DNA of 56,188 nt, taken from NCBI GenBank assembly GCA_013824165.1, contig PNNH01000004.1:1-56188 (forward strand), written 5' to 3'. The DNA is from Methylibium sp. (GTDB taxonomy: Bacteria > Pseudomonadota > Gammaproteobacteria > Burkholderiales > Burkholderiaceae_C). Below the pieces are notes generated by a model. It did not search any database. It worked only from the letters and a program-made list of their open reading frames with translations, and was not told the origin of the DNA. Shown one piece after another: positions 16,126-24,805 of this stretch. Each line of letters begins with the position of its first letter. Within the stretch, counting starts at the first letter, position 1. The translations under genes and the position numbers were made by a program.

Positions 16126-17358
16126 ATGAAAGCGTTGCAAGGCTTCTTCCTTGGGCTGCTGTGCCTCGCAGCCCCTCCGATGGCGATGGCCGGCGGCTTG
16201 CAGATCGGCGGCTTCGGCAGCCTCTCAACCTACCGCGGCGACGAAGCCCTGGTGGCGGTGCGGCCGGGTGAGCGCGTCAAGAACAGCTCGCGCGATGGCG
16301 AGTGGCGCTGGGATGGCGACTCGGTGCTGGGCCTGCAGCTGCGCTGGGAAGCGTATGAGCAGATCGAGCTGGTCTGGCAGGTGCAGGCGCGTGACGACCT
16401 CGTCAGCCGCTACCGCCCCCGCAACGAATGGGCCTATGCGGCCTGGCGGCCCACGGCCGACTGGACGCTGCGCCTGGGGCGCCAGCCGCTGCCGGTGTAC
16501 CTGCATTCGGAGACCACGCGAGTCGGCTATGCCCACACCGCGGTGCGGCCGATGTCGGCGGTCTATGGGCTCAACGGCAGCGAACCGATCGATGGCGTCA
16601 ATGCCAGCTGGAGCCGCGATGTGCTCGGCGGCAACCTCAGTCTCGATCTGGGCAGCGGTCGGAACAACGTGACGCTGCCGCGCGGTCGGATCGACACGCG
16701 CAGCGCAAGCACCGGCGCCTTGCGCTGGCAACGCGACGGCCTGTCCGTGCGCCTCGGCTTAGCGGCGTTCCGCTTCGACCTCCTGGACGCCGCTCTCGAC
16801 GCACAGCTCGCCGCTTTGAGTCAGCCGGGCAGCCCCTGCAGCAACTGCGCCAGCGTGCTGCCGCAAAGGGCCAGCACCCGCAATGTGGAGGGCGGCCTGC
16901 TCAACCTGGGGCTGATCTGGGAGCGCGGCAGCTGGACACTGACGGCCGAGGCCATGCGCCGTAGCGGCAACTCCGTCTTCCTGCCCAAGACCACGGCCTG
17001 GTATGCACAGCTCTCCCATCGCTTGGGGGCTTTCACACCCTACGCAGCCATCGGAGCTTCGCGCTTTGATGAGCCGGCCCTGGGCTTGCAGGCCGTGCCG
17101 GGGACGCCCACGTCGGTCGCCGCTGGCCTGGCGCAGCTGGACCGGTCGCTGCAGCGGCCCTTCGGCCGCCACATCGTCCTCGCTGGTCTGCGCTGGGACC
17201 TGCATGATCAGGCTGCGCTGAAGCTGCAGATCGAGCGCTGGAAGGCCAGCCAGGACAGCAGCACACCGCGCGATGGCGAGATCGTGCTGCTGGCCGGCAC
17301 GCCCGAATGGAACGGACGCGCCAGCTTGCTGACGCTGAGCCTGGACTTCGTCTTCTGA
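16126..17358 (+). CDS. Outer-membrane beta-barrel protein
   Basis: A 410-residue exported protein: signal peptide of about 22 residues (ending AMA before GGLQIGG), then alternating amphipathic beta strands rich in Trp and Tyr at strand edges, and a C-terminal strand LLTLSLDFVF ending in Phe, the signature read by the BAM insertion machinery. Size suits a porin-like barrel of about 16-18 strands; I cannot assign a known porin family. The in-frame codons before 16126 are ignored because the signal peptide starts there. The next gene, a periplasmic binding-protein fusion, begins 15 bases downstream, so the two are probably one operon. Confidence 0.75.
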   Translation: MKALQGFFLGLLCLAAPPMAMAGGLQIGGFGSLSTYRGDEALVAVRPGERVKNSSRDGEWRWDGDSVLGLQLRWEAYEQIELVWQVQARDDLVSRYRPRNEWAYAAWRPTADWTLRLGRQPLPVYLHSETTRVGYAHTAVRPMSAVYGLNGSEPIDGVNASWSRDVLGGNLSLDLGSGRNNVTLPRGRIDTRSASTGALRWQRDGLSVRLGLAAFRFDLLDAALDAQLAALSQPGSPCSNCASVLPQRASTRNVEGGLLNLGLIWERGSWTLTAEAMRRSGNSVFLPKTTAWYAQLSHRLGAFTPYAAIGASRFDEPALGLQAVPGTPTSVAAGLAQLDRSLQRPFGRHIVLAGLRWDLHDQAALKLQIERWKASQDSSTPRDGEIVLLAGTPEWNGRASLLTLSLDFVF

Positions 17359-17372
17359 CCGGAGGGATGGCG

Positions 17373-18497
17373 ATGAAGAACTACTTCCTCCCGCTCTTCC
17401 ATGTCCTTGCATTGCTGGGCTTGGCGCTGCTGCTGCCGATCAGTCCTGCGATGGCTGCCGGCGAGACTGGCGGCACGCTTCGGGTCGCCGTATCGCGCTC
17501 GCTGGCACCGCCCTTTGTGCTGTGGCGGGACAACCAGCCGGTCGGCGGCATCGATGTGGACATCGCCCGCGCGGTCGCGACGCAGCTCAAGACCACGGCC
17601 GAGTTCCTCGTGCTGCCGCGCCTGCGCGTCGAGGCCGCGCTGTCGAGCGGCGAGGCGGACATGGCCTGCAACCTCAGCCCGCTGAGCACTCCGCGCAATG
17701 AGGCCCTGCCGCTCGGCCCGGCGCTGTTCGAGGTGCAGGAGTTGCTGGCCGGGCATGAAAGCGCCAGCATGGCCGACAGCCTGGAGCAGTTGCCAGCTGG
17801 CACCGTCGTCGGCACGCTGCAGGGCCAGGCCTATGCACCGCTGGAGACGCTGTTCACCAGCGGCAAGCTCAAGCGCGACGATGCGCTGGACGACGAGCGC
17901 ATGCTGCGCAAGCTGGTGCTGAACCGTCACCCCTATGGCATCAGCAACCGCCAGTCGCTGGGGTGGTTCGCCGCCGAGGATGGCGGAGACAAGATCGCAT
18001 CCTGGCGCCTGCCGGTCGGCAGCCGCGCCTACCGCTGCACCCTCTCGCCACGCGGCCGTTTCGAAGCCCGACAGCTCCTTGCGGCGCTGGAACAGCTGCA
18101 GACCAGCGGCCGCGTCGACGCCATCGTGGCCTCGCTCACAGCGCCGCCGCTGGCCGTGGTGGTGTCCAACCGCAGCACGCTGCGCCAGGTTTCGCGCAGT
18201 GCGCTGACCGAGTTGTTCCTGGGCCAGCGCAGCCGCCTGGCCGATGGCTCGGCGCCTGAACCGGTGATGGCCGGCGGCCAGGAACGCAACCAATTCATGG
18301 CGGCCGTGCTCAAGCGCGATGCCGCACAGTTCCGCGCCGCGTGGGCCGCCCAGCAGTTCGGCGGCCGGCGCCGCCCGCCTACTGAGCTGGCCAGCGCCGA
18401 AGCGGTGAAGAGCCACCTGCAGCGTCATGTCGAGGCCATCGGCTTTCTGCCGCTGTCCCTGGTCGACAGTTCGCTGCGCATCGTCTACCTCCCCTGA
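17373..18497 (+). CDS. Periplasmic binding protein: SBP-3-like domain fused to a PstS-like domain
   Basis: A 374-residue protein with an N-terminal signal peptide (ending AMAAGE). Residues about 35-225 resemble a family 3 solute-binding protein (LRVAVSRSLAPPF.LWRDNQPVGGIDVDIARAVA). Residues about 245-370 match the short PstS-like phosphate-binding modules (ALTELFLGQRSRLADGS, then RNQFMAAVLKRDAAQFRAAW and HVEAIGFLPLS). No ABC permease or ATPase is nearby, so it may feed or sense ligand entering through the upstream barrel. The ATG at 17373 sits seven bases after GGAGG; the ATG at 17367 is too close to it. Ligand unknown. Confidence 0.7.
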   Translation: MKNYFLPLFHVLALLGLALLLPISPAMAAGETGGTLRVAVSRSLAPPFVLWRDNQPVGGIDVDIARAVATQLKTTAEFLVLPRLRVEAALSSGEADMACNLSPLSTPRNEALPLGPALFEVQELLAGHESASMADSLEQLPAGTVVGTLQGQAYAPLETLFTSGKLKRDDALDDERMLRKLVLNRHPYGISNRQSLGWFAAEDGGDKIASWRLPVGSRAYRCTLSPRGRFEARQLLAALEQLQTSGRVDAIVASLTAPPLAVVVSNRSTLRQVSRSALTELFLGQRSRLADGSAPEPVMAGGQERNQFMAAVLKRDAAQFRAAWAAQQFGGRRRPPTELASAEAVKSHLQRHVEAIGFLPLSLVDSSLRIVYLP

Positions 18498-18505
18498 ACC
18501 TCAAA

Positions 18506-18925
18506 ATGACTCAAGCCCTGATGACACCGGCCTCCCTGCAGGCCAAGATTCCCGAAATCTTTGCGCCCTGGATCATCGCGATGGACCTGCGCGTGATCGA
18601 GGTGCTTCCGGGCGAGGTGCTGCTCAGCATGCCGGTCAAGGCCGACTATGTGCATGTCGGCGGCGTGATGTGCGGCCAGGCCGCGATGGCTGCCGCCGAC
18701 ACCGCGATGGTGCTGGCGCTGACGGCCGAGCTGGGCGAATTCAAGCCCATGACCACGGTGCAGTTGCAGACCAGCTTCCTGCGGCCCATCAGCAGCGATC
18801 AGGTGCTGGTGCGTGCCACCGTGCTGCGCCGCGGCAAGAGCCTGGCCTTCGGCAGCATCGACATCAGCAGCCCGGACGGCAAGCTGGCCGTGCAGGCCAC
18901 CACCACCTACGCCCTGCTCGCGTGA
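18506..18925 (+). CDS. PaaI-like hotdog-fold thioesterase
   Basis: A 139-residue protein of the hotdog thioesterase superfamily, PaaI/YdiI-like group, which hydrolyses acyl- or aryl-CoA thioesters. The central helix VHVGGVMCGQAAMAAADTAM follows the PaaI layout, where HGG and a downstream Asp or Glu sit in the active site, and TTVQLQTSFLRPISSDQVLVRATVLRRGKSLAFGSIDI is the typical beta-sheet half. Substrate is unknown. Its last codons overlap the GTG start of the PAS-LuxR gene, so the two are coupled. Confidence 0.85.
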   Translation: MTQALMTPASLQAKIPEIFAPWIIAMDLRVIEVLPGEVLLSMPVKADYVHVGGVMCGQAAMAAADTAMVLALTAELGEFKPMTTVQLQTSFLRPISSDQVLVRATVLRRGKSLAFGSIDISSPDGKLAVQATTTYALLA

Positions 18926-19473
18926 ACCTGGACTACCGCACCGCCTTCGAGATGGCGCCCATCGGCCTGGTGCTATCGGAGCAGCGCCGCATCCTTGACT
19001 GCAACCGCCAGGCACTGGCTATCTTCGGCGCCCGGCGCGAGCAGCTGATCGGCCAGAGCTTCGCCCTGCTCTACCCCAGCCCGGCCGAGTTCGAGCGCAC
19101 CGGCGAGCGCATCAGCGCCAGCCTGGACGCGCAGGGCTGCTACGCCGATGACCGCGTGATGCGCCGCGTGGCCGGCCCTGCCGCTGGCCAGCTGTTCTGG
19201 TGCCATGTCTCGGGCCGCACGCTGGACCCGGCCGACCCGCATGCCAAGGGCATCTGGAGCTTCGAGGACCTGTCGGCACGCCGCCAGCTCACCGCCGATC
19301 TGACGCCACGCGAACGCGAGATCGCGGCACTGCTGATCGAAGGCCTGACCAGCAAGCTCATCGGCAAGCGCCTGGGCATCAGCCCGCGCACGGTGGACGT
19401 CTACCGGGCCCGGCTGATGAAGAAATACGGCGCCGCAACGACGCCGGAGCTGATCAAAAAGATGCTGGCCTGA
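18922..19473 (+). CDS. PAS domain - LuxR-type HTH transcriptional regulator
   Basis: A 183-residue regulator. An N-terminal PAS fold (about residues 5-110: AFEMAPIGLVLSEQRRILDCNRQALAIFG) precedes a C-terminal LuxR/GerE helix-turn-helix (LTPREREIAALLIEGLTSK, then RLGISPRTVDVYRARLMKK). There is no receiver domain, so it probably senses a small ligand or redox cue directly. The GTG at 18922 overlaps the thioesterase stop (GTGA) and places the PAS domain at the N-terminus; the frame is open much further upstream but overlaps two other genes there. The partner gene suggests a CoA-thioester-related signal, which is inference. Confidence 0.8.
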   Translation: MNLDYRTAFEMAPIGLVLSEQRRILDCNRQALAIFGARREQLIGQSFALLYPSPAEFERTGERISASLDAQGCYADDRVMRRVAGPAAGQLFWCHVSGRTLDPADPHAKGIWSFEDLSARRQLTADLTPREREIAALLIEGLTSKLIGKRLGISPRTVDVYRARLMKKYGAATTPELIKKMLA

Positions 19474-19547
19474 GGATGGGCACGAGCGCATGGCCCTTGC
19501 GATGCCAAGTGACCGAGCCACTGACTGAAGCGCCGCAGAATGCAGGC

Positions 19548-20030
19548 ATGCTCAAGTTTCGAAGCGCCACCATCGAAGACCTGCCAGCGATCTGCGCCCT
19601 TGGCGAGCAGGTCAATGCAATCCATCACGACGCCCATCCGCAGGTGTTCGCCGCCGCCGGCGCGCATGACCGAGACCAGGCGCATTGGGCCGCCAGCCTA
19701 GGGCGCGATGACGCCAAGATCTTCGTCGCCGAGCTTGACGCCCAGTTGGTGGGCTTCGTGAATGTCGTGCTGCTCAACGAAACGCACTCGCTGCTTCAAC
19801 CGATGCGATTTGGCCGGGTCGGCTCGGTGTCGGTCACCGAGCCGATGCGGGGCCGCGGTATCGGCAAGCAGCTGATGCGTCTGGTGCAGGACTTCGTGGC
19901 CGAGCACGGCGGGCACGAAGTGCGCCTGACAGTCTGGACCTTCAACGAGGCCGCGCACAGGCTCTACCAGGAGCTTGGCTATGAGACACGCTCGCTGAAC
20001 CTCGCCCGCCGGGTTGATGGCGGGACCTGA
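19548..20030 (+). CDS. GNAT-family N-acetyltransferase
   Basis: A 160-residue acetyltransferase of the GNAT superfamily. The N-terminus FRSATIEDLPAICALGEQV is the usual first strand and helix; motif A with the acetyl-CoA pyrophosphate loop is VTEPMRGRGIGKQLM (R/Q-x-x-G-x-G/A type); the C-terminal motif B is LTVWTFNEAAHRLYQELGYE. Acceptor is unknown. The ATG at 19548 is chosen because the domain begins directly after it. It converges on the arginine operon with 23 bp between stops. Confidence 0.85.
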   Translation: MLKFRSATIEDLPAICALGEQVNAIHHDAHPQVFAAAGAHDRDQAHWAASLGRDDAKIFVAELDAQLVGFVNVVLLNETHSLLQPMRFGRVGSVSVTEPMRGRGIGKQLMRLVQDFVAEHGGHEVRLTVWTFNEAAHRLYQELGYETRSLNLARRVDGGT

Positions 20031-20053
20031 CGAGCGTCGAGTCGCTTCACCCT

Positions 20054-20803
20054 TCAAGCCAGCGCCCGCTCCAGCACCGGCCCGCCATCGTCGATGCGCA
20101 CATGGTCGGCATAGGCAAAGCCGGCGTTTCGCAAAGCCGTCTGCAAGGGCTGCAGCCGCTGATCCACCTGCGCCAGCGCGGCCTGCACCGCCGGGTCGAG
20201 AAAGGACAGATACAGCGTCTGGCGCGGCAGCAGCGAGGCCAGATGGCTACACCAGACCGGGCCCCAGCGCTGCTGCGCCTGCTGCGGATCGCCGGGATAG
20301 AACACCTGGCCCAGCCCCTGCCAGAAGGCTGAGCGCCCGGCCTCATCGCGCGGCCCGGCCAGCTCGGCGATCAAGCGACGGCCGAAGTCTTGCGGGCAGC
20401 GCGCGATTTCGGCCAGCGCAGCGGTGATCAGCGCCGGCCAGAGCTCGGTGCTGTCAACACCGGGGGCGGCGCAGAAATCCGCCAGCTCGCTCTGGCCGGT
20501 GTGGTCATTGCCTAGCAGCAGCGTGGCCTGGCTTTGGAACAGGCCCAGCTCGGGCGCCGCATGCACCGCGCAACCAACGTGGTAGCTGTAACGCGGCAGT
20601 TGCAGGCCCAGGCGGGCGCGTAGGCGCAAGCCGGCCAGCGCGCTGCCGCTGCGGGCGTCCCGCACGAACAGCCAGGCTTCGCCGGGCTGCAGCGTCCAGT
20701 CGGGCTGCCAACCCAGCGCATCGGCCCAGCCCTGCAGGCGCGCAAGCAGGTCGGCCGGCAGGGCCTCGCTGTGCAGCATCGTCTCAAGCGTCAGGCTGCT
20801 CAT
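20054..20803 (-). CDS. Short paralogue of arginine/ornithine N-succinyltransferase (AruF/AstA family)
   Basis: A 249-residue protein related to arginine N-succinyltransferase, which starts the AST pathway of arginine catabolism. Family-like blocks are LPRYSYHVGCAVHAA, NDHTGQSELADF, RLIAELAGPRDEAGRSAFWQGLG and a C-terminal VRIDDGGPV. It is about 100 residues shorter than AruF, AruG or AstA (about 340), lacking much of the N-terminal GNAT-like part and the region after the DDGGP motif. In Pseudomonas the enzyme is an AruF/AruG heteromer, so this may be the partner subunit of the full-length AstA encoded just upstream, overlapping by four bases. It could also be degenerate and inactive. Last gene of the operon. 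Confidence 0.7.
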   Translation of the reverse strand: MSSLTLETMLHSEALPADLLARLQGWADALGWQPDWTLQPGEAWLFVRDARSGSALAGLRLRARLGLQLPRYSYHVGCAVHAAPELGLFQSQATLLLGNDHTGQSELADFCAAPGVDSTELWPALITAALAEIARCPQDFGRRLIAELAGPRDEAGRSAFWQGLGQVFYPGDPQQAQQRWGPVWCSHLASLLPRQTLYLSFLDPAVQAALAQVDQRLQPLQTALRNAGFAYADHVRIDDGGPVLERALA

Positions 20804-21858
20804 GCGCCCTCTCCTTCGCGTGGCACCGGATCGAGCGGCGTGACCCGCAGGCGCTGGCCGTCCACCAGGCCCAGGCGCTGCGCCAGTTCATGGCCGGGGG
20901 CCAGTTCTTGCGCCGCCACCGGCAATTCGGCCAGCACTGCCATGAAGCCCTCGCGCTCAAGGCTGCAGGCGATATGCCAGCTGGCCAGGCCGAGGTTCAG
21001 CGCGCCGGCATTGAGCGTCAGACGGCGCGAGTGGCGCACGCTGCGCAAGATCGGCAGGCTGCTCTCCACCGTGGGGCCGCCGTCGAAGATGTCCACATAG
21101 CTGTCGGCATCGAAGCCCTCGTCCTGGAGGATGGCAAACGGCAGCTCGGCCACCGGATGCAGCTGACCGATGGCCCACTGGGCCTCGGCCGGCAGCAGCG
21201 GCACATAGACCGGGGAATGCGGCATCAGGTCGGCAATCAGCGCCTTGCTGCGGCCGCCCACCACCCGCTCGGCCTGCGCGTAGTCCATATTGAAGAAGCG
21301 CCGCCCGACCGCGTCCCAGAAGGGGCTCTGGCCCTGCTCGTCGCACAGGCCCGGGCTCTCGGCAGCGATGCGCTCGCTGAAGCGCTCGATGAACTCCTGG
21401 ATGAACAGCAGGCGTGCGCGCGACAGCAGCTGCGGCGCCAGCGTGTGCTCATAGGCCGGGTCGATGTAGAAGGAGGTCAGCAGCGTGTAGCCGGTCAGGT
21501 CGTGGCACAGATGCAGGGTGTGCATGCGCTGGCTGACACCCAAGGCCGCCGAGGCATGCACGACGAATTCATTGCGGTAGCTGTAGAAGCGGTCGTGGAA
21601 GCCGGCGCTAGCGGCAATGCCGCTGGTGCCCACCACTTCGCGCCGGGCGCGGTCTTCCAGCACGAAGAGGTAGGTTTCCTCGCCGCTGGCATCGTCGGGG
21701 CTGGCAAAGGCCTCCAGCGAGCGTTCGATGCGCAAGCGCAGCTGCGACTTGTCCTCGGGCAACGAACTGATGCCGTGCGCGCTGGCGGCGGCGATGCGCT
21801 CCAGCGCCGGCAGATCGCCCGGTGCCACCGGGCGCAGCAGCAGGTCTAGCGGATTCAT
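20800..21858 (-). CDS. astA: Arginine N-succinyltransferase
   Basis: A 352-residue enzyme that succinylates arginine at the alpha-amino group, step one of the ammonia-producing AST pathway. The N-terminus LLLRPVAPGDLPALERIA, the central YSYRNEFVVHASAALG and LHLCHDLTGYTLLTSFYI, QSPFWDAVGRRFFNMDY, and FDADSYVDIFDGGPTVE are all conserved in AstA/AruG. ATG 21858 is preceded at good distance by AGAGGA; another ATG at 21876 overlaps the regulator stop by one base and is equally in frame. It lies between the ArgR-type regulator and the short paralogue. astB, astC, astD and astE are not in the window. Confidence 0.87.
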   Translation of the reverse strand: MNPLDLLLRPVAPGDLPALERIAAASAHGISSLPEDKSQLRLRIERSLEAFASPDDASGEETYLFVLEDRARREVVGTSGIAASAGFHDRFYSYRNEFVVHASAALGVSQRMHTLHLCHDLTGYTLLTSFYIDPAYEHTLAPQLLSRARLLFIQEFIERFSERIAAESPGLCDEQGQSPFWDAVGRRFFNMDYAQAERVVGGRSKALIADLMPHSPVYVPLLPAEAQWAIGQLHPVAELPFAILQDEGFDADSYVDIFDGGPTVESSLPILRSVRHSRRLTLNAGALNLGLASWHIACSLEREGFMAVLAELPVAAQELAPGHELAQRLGLVDGQRLRVTPLDPVPREGEGA

Positions 21859-21875
21859 CTCAGTCCTCTTGATCA

Positions 21876-22871
21876 TCAGGATTCACCGTCCGGACGGCGC
21901 CAGGCCGCGGCGCGCTGGCTGCGCTCATCGCGGGGCGTGTGGCCGAAGGCCGTCTTGTAGGCATTGGAGAAATGCGGCCCCGACGAGAAGCCGCAGCTCA
22001 GGCCGATCTGCAGGATGGACTGGCTGCCCTGCTGCAGCAGGCGGCGTGCACGGCTCAGGCGCAGCTCCAGGTAGTAGCGCGATGGCAGCGCGTCCAGGTG
22101 CTGCTTGAACAGTCGCTCCAGCTGGCGCCGCGACACGCCGACCAGACGCGCCACTTCCTCAGTGGGCAGGGGCTCGGCCAGATTGGCTTCCATCAGGCTG
22201 AGCGCCTCGGCCAGCTTGGGGCTGGCCGCGCCCATGCGCTCGGCCAGCGGCTGGCGCTGCCGTTCATCGCGAGCCCGGGCGCGCTCCTGCCCCAGCGCCA
22301 GGGTCAGGTCTTGCGCCAGGCGCTCACCGTGCCGGCGCGCCAGCCAGGCCGGCATTAGGTCCAGCACCGCAGAGCCGCCGCCGCAGCTCAGGCGCTGGCC
22401 ATTGGCCGCGCTGATGTCCCACACCCGCGTGCTCCACAGCACGGCCGGCCAGGCATCGCCCATGGCTTCGGCCAAGGGCCAGCAGACGCTGGCCCGTTCG
22501 CCATCCAGCAGCCCGGCCGCGGCCAGCAAGGCGGACCCGCCATCAATTCCGGCCAGTACACAAGCGCCCTGGCCCAGCGTTCGCAAAGCGGCCAGCAGCC
22601 CCGCCGGCGGCGGTGTGACGCGCTGGCCAGCGATGACGAAGACGGCATGCCAGTCGAGCTGCTCGTCGAAGGGCTCGGTGTGCAACTGCACGCCCTCGTT
22701 GCAGGCCAGCAGGCCGCCATTCACCGACACCGGCTGGGCCAGATACTCGGCCTCGTCCTGCAGGCTGTTGGCCAGCTGCAACGACTCCATCACCCCAGAC
22801 GCGGCCAGCAACGAGCAGCCCGGCAACAGCAGGACGGCACAGCGCAGAACGGGCGGGTCGATCAGGTTCAC
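21876..22871 (-). CDS. argR: ArgR-type AraC/GlxA-family transcriptional activator
   Basis: A 331-residue regulator, GTG start. The N-terminal two thirds is a DJ-1/PfpI (GATase1-like) domain as in Pseudomonas ArgR (VLRCAVLLLPGCSLLAASGVMESLQLAN); the C-terminal about 110 residues are an AraC double helix-turn-helix (EEVARLVGVSRRQLERLFKQHL and ILQIGLSCGFSSGPHFSNAYK). In P. aeruginosa the homologue ArgR is encoded at the end of the aot operon and activates arginine uptake and the AST pathway in response to arginine. The position here, directly after the ABC ATPase gene, is the same, and a matching operator lies at 27608-27649. It is unrelated to E. coli ArgR. Confidence 0.85.
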   Translation of the reverse strand: MNLIDPPVLRCAVLLLPGCSLLAASGVMESLQLANSLQDEAEYLAQPVSVNGGLLACNEGVQLHTEPFDEQLDWHAVFVIAGQRVTPPPAGLLAALRTLGQGACVLAGIDGGSALLAAAGLLDGERASVCWPLAEAMGDAWPAVLWSTRVWDISAANGQRLSCGGGSAVLDLMPAWLARRHGERLAQDLTLALGQERARARDERQRQPLAERMGAASPKLAEALSLMEANLAEPLPTEEVARLVGVSRRQLERLFKQHLDALPSRYYLELRLSRARRLLQQGSQSILQIGLSCGFSSGPHFSNAYKTAFGHTPRDERSQRAAAWRRPDGES

Positions 22872-22878
22872 GGCCTCA

Positions 22879-23643
22879 TCACTTTAGCCCGCTTGAGAGG
22901 AAGGCCTTCAACCGCTCGCTTTGCGGCCGCGTCAGCACCTCACGCGGGTCGCCCTGCTCCTCGACGCGTCCCTGGTGCAGGAACATCGTGTGGCTGGACA
23001 CCTCGCGGGCGAATCCCATTTCATGTGTCACCACGATCATCGTGCGGCCCTCGGCAGCCAGATCGCGCATCACCTTCAGCACCTCGCCCACAAGCTCGGG
23101 GTCCAGCGCCGAGGTGGGTTCGTCGAACAGCATCACCTCGGGCTCGACCGCCAGCGCGCGGGCAATCGCCACGCGCTGCTGCTCGCCGCCGCTCAGCTGG
23201 GCCGGGTAGACGCTCTTGCGATGCGCCACGCCGACGCGGGCCAGCAGGGCTTCGGCCTTCTCGACGGCCTCGGCCTTGGACACGCCCAGCACATGCACCG
23301 GCGTCTCGATGACGTTCTCCAGCACGGTGCGGTGGGCCCAGAGGTTGAAGTTCTGGAACACCATCGCCAGGCGCGCCCGCCACTGCTGCAGTTGTCGGGC
23401 CGAGCTGGCGCGCAGGCTGCCGTCGCGGTCGCGCTCCAGCTTCAGGCTCTCGGCTCCCAGCCTGAGGCTGCCTTCATTGGGCTGCTCAAGCAGATTCAGG
23501 CAACGCAAGAAAGTGCTCTTGCCGGAGCCGGAGGAGCCGATCAGCGTGATCACATCGCCCGGTTTGGCGGCCAGCGACACGCCGCGCAGCACCTCGCGCT
23601 CTCCGAAGCGCTTGTGCAGGTTGTCAACGATCAGGCTTTCCAT
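22879..23643 (-). CDS. aotP: ABC transporter ATP-binding protein, AotP/HisP type
   Basis: A 254-residue ATPase of the polar amino acid ABC family. Walker A is GSSGSGKS, the Q-loop region is [11 protein letters not shown], the signature is LSGGEQQR, and Walker B with catalytic Glu is [14 protein letters not shown]. Together with the two permeases it should import arginine, ornithine or, by analogy with P. aeruginosa, beta-Asp-Arg. The ATG at 23643 follows AAGAGAGAG; the frame opens earlier at 23697 but would overlap cphZ and lacks family similarity there. Confidence 0.9.
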   Translation of the reverse strand: MESLIVDNLHKRFGEREVLRGVSLAAKPGDVITLIGSSGSGKSTFLRCLNLLEQPNEGSLRLGAESLKLERDRDGSLRASSARQLQQWRARLAMVFQNFNLWAHRTVLENVIETPVHVLGVSKAEAVEKAEALLARVGVAHRKSVYPAQLSGGEQQRVAIARALAVEPEVMLFDEPTSALDPELVGEVLKVMRDLAAEGRTMIVVTHEMGFAREVSSHTMFLHQGRVEEQGDPREVLTRPQSERLKAFLSSGLK

Positions 23644-23689
23644 CGGCTCTCTCTTGTTTTGAAGTGTGGGCGCAGGCAACGGTGCAGGC

Positions 23690-24805
23690 TCAGGCACTCA
23701 GCAGCTTGCCGCTGCGCAGAGCCTGTTCCCCGGCGATCTTGGCCAGGCGCAGGCCTGCATTGGCATAGCGGCGTTGCTCACGGGCATACAGCAGGCCGTC
23801 GACCGGGCTCAGCAAGGCCGTCTTCTGGCCGCTTAGCGGATCGATCACCTCAACGATCAAGTCGCCGGCGCGCACCTCATCGCCGGGCTGGCGCGCAAAC
23901 ACAACAAGGCCCGCATGCGGCGCATGCAGCGGCATCGAGCCCTGCAGCGGACGGGCCGCACGGCGCAGCGGCGCAGGCTCAGCCGCCACCTGAGTGATGA
24001 AGCCCTGCTCGGCCAGGAAGGCCAGCAGTCCTTGCGCATCGCGTGCGGCAAGCGCATGGCTGACATCTGCATAGCCGCGCAGCTCCACCGTGGCGGCAAA
24101 GCAGGCTTGCGGCACTGGATGACGGCCTTCGAAATGGCGTGCCAGCCGCCACCAGACCTGCGAGCAGGCTTCATCAAAGGGGTGGTCGCCCGATTCCTCG
24201 GCCAGCAGGCAGAGCTCGGCGCCGAGATGGCGCGCCAGGCGTTCAGCATCGGCGCGCAGCGGCGTGGCGCTGTAGAGGTGCAGCACCGACTCGCAATCGC
24301 AGTGCAGGTCCAGCACCACATCGGCGTCCAGCGCCAGATCCAGCAGGCGCTGGCGCAGGCTTTCGAGTTCGGTCTGCGGGGCCTGTTCAGCCAGGCACTC
24401 ACGCAGGCAGCGGCGCAGGATGGCCACATTGGCCTGCGAATCCGGCCCCAGCAGCGGCGCGGCCCGCTGCGCGGCGGCCGCGCTGAGGTCAGCATAGTGG
24501 CGGTTGAAGTTCTCGCCGCTGTTCGCATCAAAGCGGCCCTGATGCGCCAGCAGCTGCCATTGCGACAGGCCGATGGGGTTGCAGGCCGGCAGCAGCACGA
24601 TCTCGCCGCGCAGGCGGCCCTGCTGCTCAAGCTGCGTCAGCGCCTCGCGCAGGTGCTGGGCGACCAGCATGCCGGGCACTTCATCGGCATGCAGTGCGGC
24701 TTGCAACAAGGCCTTGCGGGTGCCGATCGGGCCGAAGTGCAGGGTCAGGATCTCGCGGCGGGTGCCCGGTGTGCCTTGCGCCAGCGGGTGGTGTTTGACT
24801 TGCAT
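23690..24805 (-). CDS. cphZ: Cyanophycin dipeptide hydrolase CphZ (AotO), AstE/AspA-family zinc peptidase
   Basis: A 371-residue member of the succinylglutamate desuccinylase/aspartoacylase family. Likely zinc ligands are His39 and Glu42 ([10 protein letters not shown]) and His168 ([11 protein letters not shown]); the C-terminal beta domain ends in a biotinyl-like fold ([21 protein letters not shown]). In Pseudomonas the gene at this place in the aot operon, aotO, is published as a CphZ, which splits beta-Asp-Arg into aspartate and arginine. Position between the permease and ATPase genes is the same here, and a cyanophycinase heads the operon, which strongly supports CphZ over AstE. Substrate specificity is inferred, not visible in single residues. 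Confidence 0.85.
   Translation of the reverse strand: MQVKHHPLAQGTPGTRREILTLHFGPIGTRKALLQAALHADEVPGMLVAQHLREALTQLEQQGRLRGEIVLLPACNPIGLSQWQLLAHQGRFDANSGENFNRHYADLSAAAAQRAAPLLGPDSQANVAILRRCLRECLAEQAPQTELESLRQRLLDLALDADVVLDLHCDCESVLHLYSATPLRADAERLARHLGAELCLLAEESGDHPFDEACSQVWWRLARHFEGRHPVPQACFAATVELRGYADVSHALAARDAQGLLAFLAEQGFITQVAAEPAPLRRAARPLQGSMPLHAPHAGLVVFARQPGDEVRAGDLIVEVIDPLSGQKTALLSPVDGLLYAREQRRYANAGLRLAKIAGEQALRSGKLLSA

Noticed and set aside
17373-18497. Taking the binding-protein fusion as the missing partner (AotJ) of the arginine/beta-Asp-Arg transporter
   Set aside because: It is in another operon with a barrel gene, carries an extra PstS-like module, and nothing indicates arginine binding.
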